From positions 496,001 through 560,000 of the forward strand of contig NZ_MAUJ01000001.1 in assembly GCF_001696455.1 (NCBI RefSeq): a stretch of DNA of 64,000 bases, in the 5' to 3' direction. The notes under the pieces are model-generated. The model worked only from the letters and a program-made list of their open reading frames with translations, was not told the origin of the DNA and searched no databases. Both the position numbers and the translations under genes were made by a program. Shown in pieces: positions 25,940 through 33,989 of the stretch. This DNA is from Pseudoalteromonas luteoviolacea. Its GTDB lineage: Bacteria > Pseudomonadota > Gammaproteobacteria > Enterobacterales > Alteromonadaceae. Each line of letters begins with the position of its first letter. The stretch's first letter is position 1.

Positions 25940-26446
25940 ATGGCTAATAAACACTATATTGTCGATCGTTCACTGCACTGGTTTGCCGCATTTTTAATAT
26001 TGTTTATTTTGATGAATATGGGAGCCCAAATCCACACCATTAATTATCAAATAAAAGGCCAAATTCTTCATCGTCAGGATGCAATCCAAACACATGCTCT
26101 CATGGCTATGGGTGTGTTTACATTAATCATTTTACGATTCATTTGGGAAAAGCTGTTTATAGCCAAGCTTAAAAGACAACCCATTCAAGGAGAGTGTCAC
26201 AAATGGTTTGTACAAACTATTCATGCGTGTTTTTACCTTATTCTGACAGGCTTAGTTTTGACAGGTTTAGGCATGGCAGTAAACGCAGATGTGGTGATCC
26301 ATTTGTTCGGTGTACAAGTATCCGATGTGGCTGAGAGTGATGGCCGTTTCTATGCCAAAATGTTAGCTATTCATTTGCAACTTATCACCCTACTATGGTG
26401 GTTGATAATGTTACATTTTGCTGGTGTTATATATGCTCGTCGCTAG
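25940..26446 (+). CDS. Cytochrome b561-type membrane protein
   Basis: A 168-residue protein with four membrane helices and the family histidines: DRSLHWFAAFLILFILMN, HALMAMGVFTLIILRFIW, WFVQTIHACFYLILTGLVLTGLG, IHLQLITLLWWLIMLHFAGV. This fits the bacterial cytochrome b561 (CybB) family, which binds two b hemes in the inner membrane and passes electrons from quinol. A short extra loop (VQVSDVAESDGRFYAKM) is family-like. AAAGGAG ribosome site. The redox partner is unknown. Confidence 0.88.
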   Translation: MANKHYIVDRSLHWFAAFLILFILMNMGAQIHTINYQIKGQILHRQDAIQTHALMAMGVFTLIILRFIWEKLFIAKLKRQPIQGECHKWFVQTIHACFYLILTGLVLTGLGMAVNADVVIHLFGVQVSDVAESDGRFYAKMLAIHLQLITLLWWLIMLHFAGVIYARR

Positions 26447-26481
26447 CTTGCCCCGCTATCTTGCCCTTAGGTAGTAACCCG

Positions 26482-26510
26482 ATTAGGTGTGAAGGAATAT
26501 CACACCTAAT
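26482..26510. terminator. Bidirectional terminator hairpin
   Basis: A perfect 11-bp stem ATTAGGTGTGA / TCACACCTAAT with a 7-base loop lies between the convergent cytochrome b561 and aminotransferase genes. It could stop transcripts from either side; there is no long T-run. Confidence 0.6.
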
Positions 26511-26520
26511 GTACGTGTCT

Positions 26521-27636
26521 TTAACCTAGTACATCTTCCAATGCAGCAAGTAACAATGCGATGTTTTGTGCTTGTGCAGTGGTGCCCATAAGGCCGATTC
26601 TCCATGTTTTACCAGCGAGTTGACCAAGCCCCGCACCAATCTCAAGGTTATACTTATTTAGAAGCGTTGCGCGCACGTGGGTATCATCGACGCCTTCTGG
26701 AATAATGACGGAGTTTAATTGAGGTAGACGATAATTTTCATCAACTAAAAAATCAATGCCAAGCTCTGTTAGGCCTTTATGTAGTGATTTATGCAGTTGA
26801 GAATGTCTTTGCCAGGCTTGTTCTAAACCTTCTTGCTTAAGCATTAATAATGATTCATGCAGGGCATAAAGCGAGTTAATTGGGGCTGTGTGGTGATAGC
26901 TGCGCTTGCCTTCACCAGACCAATAATCCATTACAAGCGACTGATCTAAAAACCAGCTTGGTACTTTTTTTGTTCGTTGCTTTAATACGTTAACAGCTTT
27001 GTCACTAAAGCTCACAGGAGAAATACCCGGAACGCAAGATAAGCACTTTTGAGAGCCGGAATATATTGCATCGATACCCCAGTCATCGACTCTTAACTCG
27101 TTTCCGCCTAATGATGTCACGGCATCTACTATCGTCAATACATCGTATTGCTGTGCCAGTTGACAAAGAGATTTTGCATCGCTGCGCGCCCCCGTGGAGG
27201 TTTCTGCATGAACAAATGCGAGGGCTTTTGCATCTGGGTGAGCAGAGAGTGCGTCGGATACTTTCTCTACAGACACAGGGTCGCCCCATTTGTCTTCAAC
27301 AACAATAGGCTGCGCACCGACACGTTCTACGTTTTCCTTTAATCGGCTGCCAAATACGCCATTAATACATACGATGACTTTGTCATTTGGCTCAATTAGG
27401 TTAACGATGCAGGCTTCCATCCCGGCTGAACCAGGAGCTGAGAGCGCAATTGTAAACTCGTTCTTTGTACAAAACGCATATTGCAAGAGCTGTTTTATTT
27501 CATCCATGAGTCCTATAAATTGCGGGTCCAAATGCCCGACCGTGGGTCTTGCAAGGGCACCTAATACACGAGGCGATACGTTCGAAGGGCCCGGACCCAT
27601 GAGGGTACGAGGAGTTGGGTTAAATGATTCGTACAT
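26521..27636 (-). CDS. Class V aminotransferase (alanine/serine-glyoxylate aminotransferase family)
   Basis: A 371-residue PLP enzyme. Family marks: RTLMGPGPSNVSPRVLGALARPTVGHLD at the start, SAPGSAGMEACIVNL, VHAETSTGARSD, VDAVTSLGGNELRVDDWGIDAIYSGSQKCLSCVPGISP, broken here for length; Lys197 in SGSQKCL is the expected PLP lysine. The family transaminates glyoxylate with serine or alanine, or cleaves purine-derived (S)-ureidoglycine. Extra codons exist upstream to 27717, but the ATG at 27636 gives the usual N-terminus. The LysR gene upstream on the same strand may regulate it or azoR. Confidence 0.92.
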   Translation of the reverse strand: MYESFNPTPRTLMGPGPSNVSPRVLGALARPTVGHLDPQFIGLMDEIKQLLQYAFCTKNEFTIALSAPGSAGMEACIVNLIEPNDKVIVCINGVFGSRLKENVERVGAQPIVVEDKWGDPVSVEKVSDALSAHPDAKALAFVHAETSTGARSDAKSLCQLAQQYDVLTIVDAVTSLGGNELRVDDWGIDAIYSGSQKCLSCVPGISPVSFSDKAVNVLKQRTKKVPSWFLDQSLVMDYWSGEGKRSYHHTAPINSLYALHESLLMLKQEGLEQAWQRHSQLHKSLHKGLTELGIDFLVDENYRLPQLNSVIIPEGVDDTHVRATLLNKYNLEIGAGLGQLAGKTWRIGLMGTTAQAQNIALLLAALEDVLG

Positions 27637-27821
27637 AAAATTCCCGTTTGTAGTAAGTCGTTCTAAGCAAATATGCATACTAAGAGCAGCATCACGTGAG
27701 ACCACCATTGTGGGCATTATGTCGCTGACTTTCCAGTATTGAAATCAAAAAATGATGAGTAAATAAACAAATTAAAGATGATTAATCGGTGTTTATCTGC
27801 ACCGCGATATACTTCCGTTTT

Positions 27822-28673
27822 TTAATTGAAAAGGGCTTTAAGCCAAGCAATAAACTGTGTTTGTTTTTGAGTGTTTGAAGCCGAAGTGCTGACGATATAA
27901 TACCCAAGCTGTGATGGTTGAGCACAAAAACCAGACTGAATTAGTACCTTATTCGCCAAATGGTGCTTAACGAGTGTCGTAGAGCAAAATGCTAATCCTG
28001 AGCCTGCTATGGCCTCATCAATGCAGTATGACTCTTGATCAAAGTGCACCACTTCAAACGCTCGGTGATCCATCTCATTGCTCTGCAGCCATTGCTGCCA
28101 AGGCGGCGCTGGTAAGAGAGGGCTCTTCCATTTAGGGATATATACTTTCGTGTTTTCTTGAGTGGCGCATTTTTTGAGGTTTTCTGCTGTTCCATAGACG
28201 TTAAATAATTCAAGTGAAAGCTGTGCGCTTTGCGCAACCTTATGAACTTCACCAAAGCGAATAGAGATGGCTTGAGGGTCATGGTTTAGTTGTTCGCCGG
28301 TTGCGATCTCTACTTCTAAATCGGGGTAATTACTTGTCAGGGTGCGAAGCTGAGGGATCAAAAACTGTGCTGCAAATGATGAGGTAGTTTGTATTTTTAA
28401 TTTCTGGGCTTGAGTTTCCAAGGCGCTTATTGCGCTTTCAATTGTGCTGAAACCCGATAAGGTCGCTTTTGCCAGAAATGCACCTGCATCCGTCAGGGAT
28501 ACTTCTCGTGTCTTGCGTGTAAATAAGACGGTATCTAATTGAGATTCAAGATTGCTGATGTGATGAGAGACCGCGGTGGCGCTGATGTTCAGCTCTTGTG
28601 CCGCAAGTTTAAAGCTACAGTGACGCGCCGCGACATCAAATACTCTCAGCGCTTGCATAGATACTTTTCCCAT
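27822..28673 (-). CDS. LysR-family regulator (GcvA-like)
   Basis: A 283-residue LysR protein. HTH: SMQALRVFDVAARHCSFKLA, AQELNISATAVSHHISNLES, LFTRKTREVSLTDAG, typical of the GcvA/AmpR subgroup with its residue pattern AVSHHI. The C-terminal domain ends early with a short tail. ATG 28673 has AAAGGGG upstream; the longer version to 28709 is rejected. It is divergent from the azoreductase gene at 28807, which is therefore the most likely target, and also lies upstream of the aminotransferase on its own strand. Confidence 0.9.
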   Translation of the reverse strand: MGKVSMQALRVFDVAARHCSFKLAAQELNISATAVSHHISNLESQLDTVLFTRKTREVSLTDAGAFLAKATLSGFSTIESAISALETQAQKLKIQTTSSFAAQFLIPQLRTLTSNYPDLEVEIATGEQLNHDPQAISIRFGEVHKVAQSAQLSLELFNVYGTAENLKKCATQENTKVYIPKWKSPLLPAPPWQQWLQSNEMDHRAFEVVHFDQESYCIDEAIAGSGLAFCSTTLVKHHLANKVLIQSGFCAQPSQLGYYIVSTSASNTQKQTQFIAWLKALFN

Positions 28674-28806
28674 CTTAACCCCTTTTCTCGTTGGTGCTGT
28701 ATTATACATGAGTAAAAGTGATTTATAAGATCAGTCTATTCATTTGTCTGTTCAAGGGGGAAAACGCACAATTGGTCTCGCAATACACTGTTAAGAGAGA
28801 TTAAAG

Positions 28807-29466
28807 ATGACTCAAATACTTCAAATAGATGCCAGTATTCGCAAACGCGAAAATGACAATCCAAACCATGACTCAATTTCCAAAAGACTGGCGCATAGCT
28901 TTGTAAAAACACTCAAAGAAAACACATCCATAGAAAGCTACATTTATAGGGATGTTGGCGCTAACCCGCCACCATTTACAGATCAAGATTGGCTGGGTGC
29001 GGTATTTACACCTAAGGAAAAACGTACTGATGCCCAAAATAAAAAACTGGCTATATCAGATAAGCTAATAGATGAATTAAAACGAGCTGACATTGTGGTG
29101 ATCGCTACCCCTATGTATAACTATGGTATGCCGGCTCAGCTAAAAGCCTGGTTTGATCAGATAGTGAGAGTCAACGAAACTTTTAGCTTTGACCTTGCCC
29201 GGGGGGATTTTCCTTTGGCACCGATTTTGTCCGGAAAGACCCTTGTACTTTTAACATCGTGTGGTGAGTTTGGCTTTGAACCGGGTGGTATCAGAGAGAG
29301 TATGAACCATTTAGCACCACACATTCGTACCCTGTCTAAGTATTTGGGATGCGAGCAGGTCTATGAGGTTGCTTCAGAATATCAAGAATTTGCTGATCTC
29401 AGGCATCAAAACTCTTTAGATGGCGCTTTTGCAAAAACTCGAGAGCTTGCTTTGCACCTTGCCTAA
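28807..29466 (+). CDS. FMN-dependent NADH-azoreductase-like flavodoxin-fold enzyme
   Basis: A 219-residue NAD(P)H-quinone/azo reductase of the AzoR group. Seen: the N-terminal flavodoxin-like strand ILQIDASIRKREND with the phosphate loop, ADIVVIATPMYNYGMPAQLKAWFDQIVRV with the FMN-binding M-Y-N sequence, and LVLLTSCGEFGFEPGGIRESMNHL near the end. The family reduces quinones and azo dyes in the cytoplasm and protects against electrophiles. Divergent from a LysR gene, a frequent arrangement for stress-induced azoR. Confidence 0.92.
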   Translation: MTQILQIDASIRKRENDNPNHDSISKRLAHSFVKTLKENTSIESYIYRDVGANPPPFTDQDWLGAVFTPKEKRTDAQNKKLAISDKLIDELKRADIVVIATPMYNYGMPAQLKAWFDQIVRVNETFSFDLARGDFPLAPILSGKTLVLLTSCGEFGFEPGGIRESMNHLAPHIRTLSKYLGCEQVYEVASEYQEFADLRHQNSLDGAFAKTRELALHLA

Positions 29467-29472
29467 CATTTG

Positions 29473-29507
29473 AAGTAAACAGCAAAAAGTAACTTTGCTG
29501 TTTACTT
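29473..29507 (+). terminator. Terminator hairpin after azoR-like gene
   Basis: A perfect 14-bp stem AAGTAAACAGCAAA / TTTGCTGTTTACTT with a 7-base loop starts 6 bases after the stop codon. The 3' arm supplies a short T-rich end only. Confidence 0.7.
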
Positions 29508-29544
29508 ACACGGCACACAAACTCTATCATCTCTTTAATTCAAA

Positions 29545-30048
29545 ATGGCTTCAAAAGGAACAGAGATTTTGGTAGATGTACCCAATCACCCGTCAGTGCG
29601 AAAAATATGTGCGGACTATTTTGATAGAATTAACCAACCTGTTCAATACTTAGACAGTTGGCATTTTTGTGACAATGAAAAAGATGCAAACGAGTGTTTA
29701 TCTCTGGTGTTGGCGGGTATCAAGAAAGCGACAACACCGTCACTTTGGTGGTATCAAGCGAATGAACTTGCCTTACCTCAGGTGGGGGATCTAAACGTGG
29801 TTACCGATTGGAATGGCGTCGCAAGCTGTATCATAAAGACCGTCAGCGTTAAAGTTGCCCCATTTAATAACATAGATGCCGCTTATGCACTTTTAGAGGG
29901 GGAGGGTGATAGAAGTTTAGAATATTGGCAGCGCGTTCATTGGGACTATTATCACCGCGAACTGGCGGATACTGACTATACACCTGATAAAAAAATGCCC
30001 CTAGTGTGTGAAGAGTTTGAAGTGGTGCATAAGCTAGGTGATTTATGA
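29545..30048 (+). CDS. ASCH domain-containing protein
   Basis: A 167-residue protein of the ASCH superfamily, which is related to PUA-like RNA-binding folds. Seen: CLSLVLAGIKKATTPSLWWYQ (the typical L-V-L-x-G-x-K-x-A-T block), LPQVGDLNVVTDWNGVASCIIKTVSV and EGEGDRSLEYWQRVHWDYYHREL (the conserved E-G-x-x-x-x-S-x-x-x-W). Some ASCH proteins cleave RNA or hydrolyse N4-acylcytidines (YqfB); this one is longer and more like the YhfF group. Its stop overlaps the HAD gene start (ATGA). Confidence 0.88.
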   Translation: MASKGTEILVDVPNHPSVRKICADYFDRINQPVQYLDSWHFCDNEKDANECLSLVLAGIKKATTPSLWWYQANELALPQVGDLNVVTDWNGVASCIIKTVSVKVAPFNNIDAAYALLEGEGDRSLEYWQRVHWDYYHRELADTDYTPDKKMPLVCEEFEVVHKLGDL

Positions 30049-30692
30049 TTGATGCCGTAATTTTTGATATGGATGGCACTTTGATTGACTCAGAGCCTAT
30101 GTGGAAAGAAGCCGAAAAAGAGGTATTCAGCGGGTTAGGTGTTAATGTTACAGAGCAACTCGCACAACAAAGTGCATCAATGACCACCATTGAAGCTTCT
30201 GCGTTTTGGTACAGCCACAACCCTTGGCAAGGGCCGAGCATTCAAGATGTAGCGAATAGGGTGGTAGTTCGTGTAGGAGACTTGATTGCAAAGCACGGTG
30301 TTGCTCTTGATGGTGTGCATAACACACTTTCATTACTTGACAAAAATCAGATTAAAATTGGTCTCGCAACCAATGCCCCCGAACAGTTAATCCCTATTGT
30401 ATTAGGCAAATTAGGCATTGCTAAATACTTTTCTGCTTGCTGTTCATCAGACAATGAGCTGGAAGGAAAGCCGCATCCAGCGATTTACTTATCGACCGCC
30501 AGAGCGCTAAATGTGTGCCCATCGCAGTGCTTGGCTATAGAAGACTCCGGTACTGGCGTTTTAGCTGCAAAAGCAGCCAATATGCGTACACTCGCTGTGC
30601 CGCATATTGATGAGTACGATCATCAAAAATTTGATCTATCGGACTTTAAACTGAAAAGCTTGAGTGAGTTTGGATTGGGCCATTTGGCGTGA
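30045..30692 (+). CDS. HAD phosphatase, HxpB (YniC)-like
   Basis: A 215-residue haloacid-dehalogenase phosphatase. Motif I is FDMDGTLIDSEP with Asp8 and Asp10, motif II is GLATNAPEQ (T in strand), motif III Lys is EGKPHPAIY, motif IV is CLAIEDSGTGVLAAKAA. The cap domain lies between residues about 15 and 80. The pattern is closest to hexitol phosphatase/2-deoxyglucose-6-phosphate phosphatase of Escherichia coli. It is translationally coupled to the ASCH gene. Substrate assignment is by similarity only. Confidence 0.85.
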   Translation: MIDAVIFDMDGTLIDSEPMWKEAEKEVFSGLGVNVTEQLAQQSASMTTIEASAFWYSHNPWQGPSIQDVANRVVVRVGDLIAKHGVALDGVHNTLSLLDKNQIKIGLATNAPEQLIPIVLGKLGIAKYFSACCSSDNELEGKPHPAIYLSTARALNVCPSQCLAIEDSGTGVLAAKAANMRTLAVPHIDEYDHQKFDLSDFKLKSLSEFGLGHLA

Positions 30693-30845
30693 TATATGCA
30701 TCATTTAATTGTGATTTAAGAGGGGGTTTTGCGTCAAAACCTGTATTATCCAGTTGAAAATACACCGTGAACTTTGCAATTGTAGCAGGGTATGACTAGC
30801 ATAAATCATTGTTGGGTAAACAACTTGCAGTATAAAGGGAAGGAC

Positions 30846-31205
30846 ATGCGGATTTTAATCGTTGATGACACTTATTTTATGCGCGAACTGATTAGTGAAA
30901 GTTTGCAAGAACGTGGCTTCAGAGAATTGACACAGGCATCCAATGGGGAAGAAGCGCTGAGTGCACTATCGGGTGAGCACTATGACCTGATTGTGACTGA
31001 TTGGAATATGCCCAAAGTTAACGGTGTTGAGTTGATAAAAAAAATGAAACTCGAACCTGCGTATAGCCATATTAAAATCATCATGCTAACAGGCGACACT
31101 TCCCCTGAAAAAGTGCAACAAATGAGCCAGCTTGGCGTTAATGCATATATATCAAAGCCCTTTACACCAGAATCCTTGTCTGATTTGGTCGTTAAGCTTG
31201 CCTAA
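30846..31205 (+). CDS. Single-domain CheY-like response regulator
   Basis: A 119-residue receiver domain. Conserved residues are all visible: acidic pair Asp7-Asp8 (RILIVDDTYF), phospho-acceptor Asp52 (LIVTDWNMPKVNGVELI), Thr82 (IIMLTGDT) and Lys104 (AYISKPFTPES). No output domain and no kinase gene nearby, so it is an orphan, CheY-like protein that may act on a motor or on a distant partner. The frame continues upstream to 30792, but ATG 30846 starts the standard domain. Ribosome site GGGAAGGA. Confidence 0.92.
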   Translation: MRILIVDDTYFMRELISESLQERGFRELTQASNGEEALSALSGEHYDLIVTDWNMPKVNGVELIKKMKLEPAYSHIKIIMLTGDTSPEKVQQMSQLGVNAYISKPFTPESLSDLVVKLA

Positions 31206-31315
31206 ACTGACGACCAAAATTAATTCCTTTCATCAGTCCTAAACACTTGAAAAAGTTTACCAACGCGGTGACTATAAGCACACTTTTATTTCATTAACCA
31301 GAAACGGAAATTATC

Positions 31316-31705
31316 ATGACGAAAGTTTTACATACAGAGTCAGCACCAGCGGCAATCGGTCCTTACGTACAAGGTGTAGATTTAGGCAATATGGTTTTGA
31401 CTTCTGGTCAAATCCCAGTAAACCCATCCACCGGTGAAGTGCCTGAAGCAATCGCAGATCAAGCGAGACAGTCTCTTGAAAATGTAAAAGCCGTGGTAGA
31501 GTCTTCAGGCTTAACCGTTGGCGACATCGTTAAACTTACCGTGTTTGTAAAAGATCTCAATGATTTTGGTACGGTAAACGAGGTATATGGCCAGTTCTTT
31601 GACGAGCATAATGTTGCTAACTACCCTGCGCGCTCTTGTGTTGAGGTTGCACGCTTGCCAAAAGATGTAAATATTGAAATTGAAGCAATTGCTGTACGCA
31701 AGTAG
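31316..31705 (+). CDS. ridA: RidA family enamine/imine deaminase
   Basis: A 129-residue protein that hydrolyses reactive 2-aminoacrylate-type intermediates made by PLP enzymes. Seen: HTESAPAAIGPYVQGVDLGN, VLTSGQIPVNPSTGEVP, and the active-site segment YPARSCVEVARLPKDVNIEIEAIAV with the substrate-binding Arg and the Glu. Length is standard. Terminator at 31722 closes the gene; a second RidA family gene follows. The pairing with a second member suggests a housekeeping and a specialised copy. Confidence 0.95.
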   Translation: MTKVLHTESAPAAIGPYVQGVDLGNMVLTSGQIPVNPSTGEVPEAIADQARQSLENVKAVVESSGLTVGDIVKLTVFVKDLNDFGTVNEVYGQFFDEHNVANYPARSCVEVARLPKDVNIEIEAIAVRK

Positions 31706-31720
31706 TATGATTTTTTAAAC

Positions 31721-31742
31721 GAGGGGCATACGCCCCTTTTCT
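31721..31742 (+). terminator. Rho-independent terminator after ridA
   Basis: Arms AGGGGC / GCCCCT with a 4-base loop followed by TTTCTC. It lies 16 bases after the stop. Confidence 0.8.
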
Positions 31743-31792
31743 CAATTTCAGCAGTTACTTTATAAGCAACTCAATGATCAAGGAGCAGTATG

Positions 31793-32143
31793 ATGATTGA
31801 AAGAAAGCGCGGGCTATACGAGGGCCGCAATAAATCTTCTGCGTACAAAGACCTCGTTTGGACAGTCGCCACCTCTTTTGACACGCAAGTGGATATGGCA
31901 CAGCAAACGCAGCATACCTTAAATACAATTCAAGATAATCTGCTTGAACTTGGTTCGGACAAAAGCAAAATCGTTTCGGCGCAGGTGTATATTGCTAATA
32001 TGTCTGACAAGCCGATTATGGATGATGTATGGAAATCTTGGTTAGGACCAAACCCAGAACATTGGCCGCAACGAGCCTGCTTAGGAGTGAACTTAGAAGG
32101 GGATGTATTAATTGAAGTGACAGTCACGGCTGTTAGAGATTAG
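31793..32143 (+). CDS. RidA family protein, second copy (YoaB-like)
   Basis: A 116-residue RidA-like protein more divergent than its neighbour: IERKRGLYEGRNKSSAYKDLVWTVATS, then LLELGSDKSKIVSAQVYIANMSDKPIMDDVWKSWLG and WPQRACLGVNLEGDVLIEVTVTAV, where Arg and Glu at the usual places are kept. It lacks the GPYxxAV signature of the canonical enzyme, so it fits the YoaB/Rid subgroups, whose role is less clear. Two tandem ATG codons are at 31790 and 31793; AGGAG at 31781-31785 favours 31793. Confidence 0.88.
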   Translation: MIERKRGLYEGRNKSSAYKDLVWTVATSFDTQVDMAQQTQHTLNTIQDNLLELGSDKSKIVSAQVYIANMSDKPIMDDVWKSWLGPNPEHWPQRACLGVNLEGDVLIEVTVTAVRD

Positions 32144-32167
32144 CAGCCTTGTAAGGAAGTGTGATAC

Positions 32168-32608
32168 ATGATCGAATTACTGCAATCTTCCCCTCAAGAT
32201 GTGGACGCTTTTATTGCCATGGAACAACAAAGTAGCACTTTGGCACACATCATTCCATATGCCAAAGAAGCACATTTAGAAGCCATGTCCAATGCGCATA
32301 TCATCTATTTATCAATATATGCCGAGCAAAAGTTGGCAGGCTTCATAATTCTGGCAATTGACCAAGAGAACAGTGTGGAGTTCAGGCGTATTGTTATCTC
32401 TGACCAAGGCAAAGGGATTGGCCAAAAAGCGATTGCGTTAATGGAGGCATACTGTGTGGAAAACCTTAAACGTCAGCATGTATGGCTGGATGTATTTGAG
32501 AAAAACACCCGTGGTATCCATATTTATACAAAGCTTGGCTATAGGCAATTTGACGAAGCAGTACACGAGGGCAGTAAGTTGATACTTATGGAAAAGTCCC
32601 TCGCTTAG
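32168..32608 (+). CDS. GNAT N-acetyltransferase
   Basis: A 146-residue GNAT protein: KLAGFIILAIDQENSVEFRRIVISDQGKGIGQKAIAL contains strand 4 and the acetyl-CoA loop Q-G-K-G-I-G, and VENLKRQHVWLDVFEKNTRGIHIYTKLGY is the characteristic C-terminal region ending in Y-x-K-L-G-Y. It starts 24 bases after the second RidA gene and could share its transcript. Substrate unknown. Confidence 0.9.
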   Translation: MIELLQSSPQDVDAFIAMEQQSSTLAHIIPYAKEAHLEAMSNAHIIYLSIYAEQKLAGFIILAIDQENSVEFRRIVISDQGKGIGQKAIALMEAYCVENLKRQHVWLDVFEKNTRGIHIYTKLGYRQFDEAVHEGSKLILMEKSLA

Positions 32609-32749
32609 GACCTTAATACGCGTAGAACTTGACTTAAATGAACTTTGAAGACAAGATGAAATTATGAACAGAATGAGATTCAACTCTACGCATCGAATTA
32701 TCATCATCATTCCTTAGGAATGGTGGGAATACGCTGTGCGTAGATAATA

Positions 32750-32776
32750 AACCCGCCCTAGTAGGCGGTTTTTTTA
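32750..32776 (+). terminator. Terminator before the P-loop kinase gene
   Basis: Stem AACCCGCC / GGCGGTTT (one mismatch) with a CTAGTA-type loop, followed by a T7 run. It separates the RidA/GNAT stretch from the next gene. Confidence 0.8.
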
Positions 32777-32813
32777 TGTCTGCCTTTAGGGACTATTTAA
32801 TCAAGGAGGTAGC

Positions 32814-33329
32814 ATGAAAAAAGTAATGGTATTCGGTAAACCTGGCGGCGGTAAGTCAACATTGAGCAAGCATCTGGCAAACAAGCTGGCGCTACCGTTA
32901 CATCAGATAGACTCGATGGCTTTTAAAGCCAATGGGATGGCAGTTGAAAGGAGCCATTTTGATGATGCTCATGAGCGTTTGTTATGCTCTGATAGGTGGA
33001 TCATTGATGGACTGGGACCGCTTAGCGCGTTTAACCAAAGACTAACGCTGGCCGACACGCTAATTTACATTGATTTACCGTATCGAACAAGCTACTGGTT
33101 GGTGACAAAGCGCTTGATTAAAAGCGTTTATCAAAAACCAGAAGGCTGGCCAGAAGGAAGCTCTGTATTAAAAGGAACAATACAATCCTATCAGTTTTTA
33201 AGCCGCTCACGGGCTTTTTGGAATGATGCGTTTTTGCAGTCTCTTGAGCAAAAAGGTCGGGGGAAAACGCTTTATCATATAAAGTCCCTTTCAGAGATTT
33301 CTGAACTTGTACACACGCGAACCCAATAA
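32814..33329 (+). CDS. P-loop NTPase, adenylate-kinase/FlaR-like (topology modulation type)
   Basis: A 171-residue P-loop protein. The Walker A is GKPGGGKST at residues 8-16, preceded by MKKVMVF. The rest (HQIDSMAFKANG, WIIDGLG, DTLIYIDLPYRTSYWLVTKRLIKS) follows the pattern of the small kinases annotated as topology modulation protein or adenylate kinase-like (FlaR). An AAGGAGG ribosome site is present. The phosphate acceptor is unknown. Confidence 0.88.
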   Translation: MKKVMVFGKPGGGKSTLSKHLANKLALPLHQIDSMAFKANGMAVERSHFDDAHERLLCSDRWIIDGLGPLSAFNQRLTLADTLIYIDLPYRTSYWLVTKRLIKSVYQKPEGWPEGSSVLKGTIQSYQFLSRSRAFWNDAFLQSLEQKGRGKTLYHIKSLSEISELVHTRTQ

Positions 33330-33412
33330 CCACCTGTGAAAAAGTTGGGCGACAGTACTTTCTTTATCGCCCACTTGGGAATGAATCAATCAAACAGGGG
33401 GTCGGTTGTTTA

Positions 33413-33895
33413 TCAATCATCTTGATCAAGGGTAGCTTGCAGCAGGGACTCTGTTTGAATGGCGATGTCTTTCATTTTAATTGCATATTGTTCTAGTGCT
33501 TTTTGTTCTGTATTTTCTGCAATAAATTTGGGCACTGGAATTGGGTAGCCAGCTTGATCCATCGCGATAAAACTAATAATACAGTGATTAGTTTCGACCA
33601 TGTGTTGATTTTGTGGATCCCCACAACGCACTTGAATAAATATTTGCATACTGGTTTTTCCGGTATGTGCAATTTTTGCTGATACCTCAACAATTTGACC
33701 GACTAGAATAGGGCGATGAAAGCGTACCCCCGCAACTGATACCGTGACGCAATAAGCGCCACTCCAGCCAGCCGCACAAGCATATCCGGCCTGATCTATC
33801 CATTTCATCACCACGCCCCCATGCACTTTTCCGCCAAAGTTTACATCGGTTGGTTCTGCTAAGAATCTAAAAATGACTTCTGATTGATTGGCCAT
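33413..33895 (-). CDS. Acyl-CoA thioesterase (hotdog fold, YciA/ACOT-like)
   Basis: A 160-residue hotdog thioesterase. Seen: PTDVNFGGKVHGGVVMKWIDQAGYACAAGWSG, where the Asn-x-x-Gly and the Asp of the KWIDQAGY helix are catalytic in this family, then VSVAGVRFHRPILVGQIVEVSAKIAHTGKTSM and a C-terminal tail. It hydrolyses acyl-CoA to free acid in the cytoplasm. ATG 33895 is chosen; the longer frame to 33961 runs through a terminator hairpin. It follows the ETF-quinone oxidoreductase gene on the same strand but with a terminator between. Confidence 0.9.
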   Translation of the reverse strand: MANQSEVIFRFLAEPTDVNFGGKVHGGVVMKWIDQAGYACAAGWSGAYCVTVSVAGVRFHRPILVGQIVEVSAKIAHTGKTSMQIFIQVRCGDPQNQHMVETNHCIISFIAMDQAGYPIPVPKFIAENTEQKALEQYAIKMKDIAIQTESLLQATLDQDD

Positions 33896-33931
33896 ACACG
33901 CCTCAATTGTTGCTGAATATGGTCTAAGTAT

Positions 33932-33957
33932 AGAAAAAAAGGGGCATTTCGCCCCTC
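33932..33957 (-). terminator. Terminator after the ETF-quinone oxidoreductase gene
   Basis: On the minus strand a stem AGGGGCG / GCCCCT followed by TTTTTTTCTA. It lies between the ETF-QO stop and the thioesterase start, so the two are separate transcripts. Confidence 0.85.
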
Positions 33958-33989
33958 GCAATTTGAGAAATAGTAATAATTGGTTGGTA

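Noticed and set aside
27290-27742. Plus-strand open frame opposite the aminotransferase gene
   Set aside because: It is the mirror of the aminotransferase coding sequence; no ribosome site or domain.
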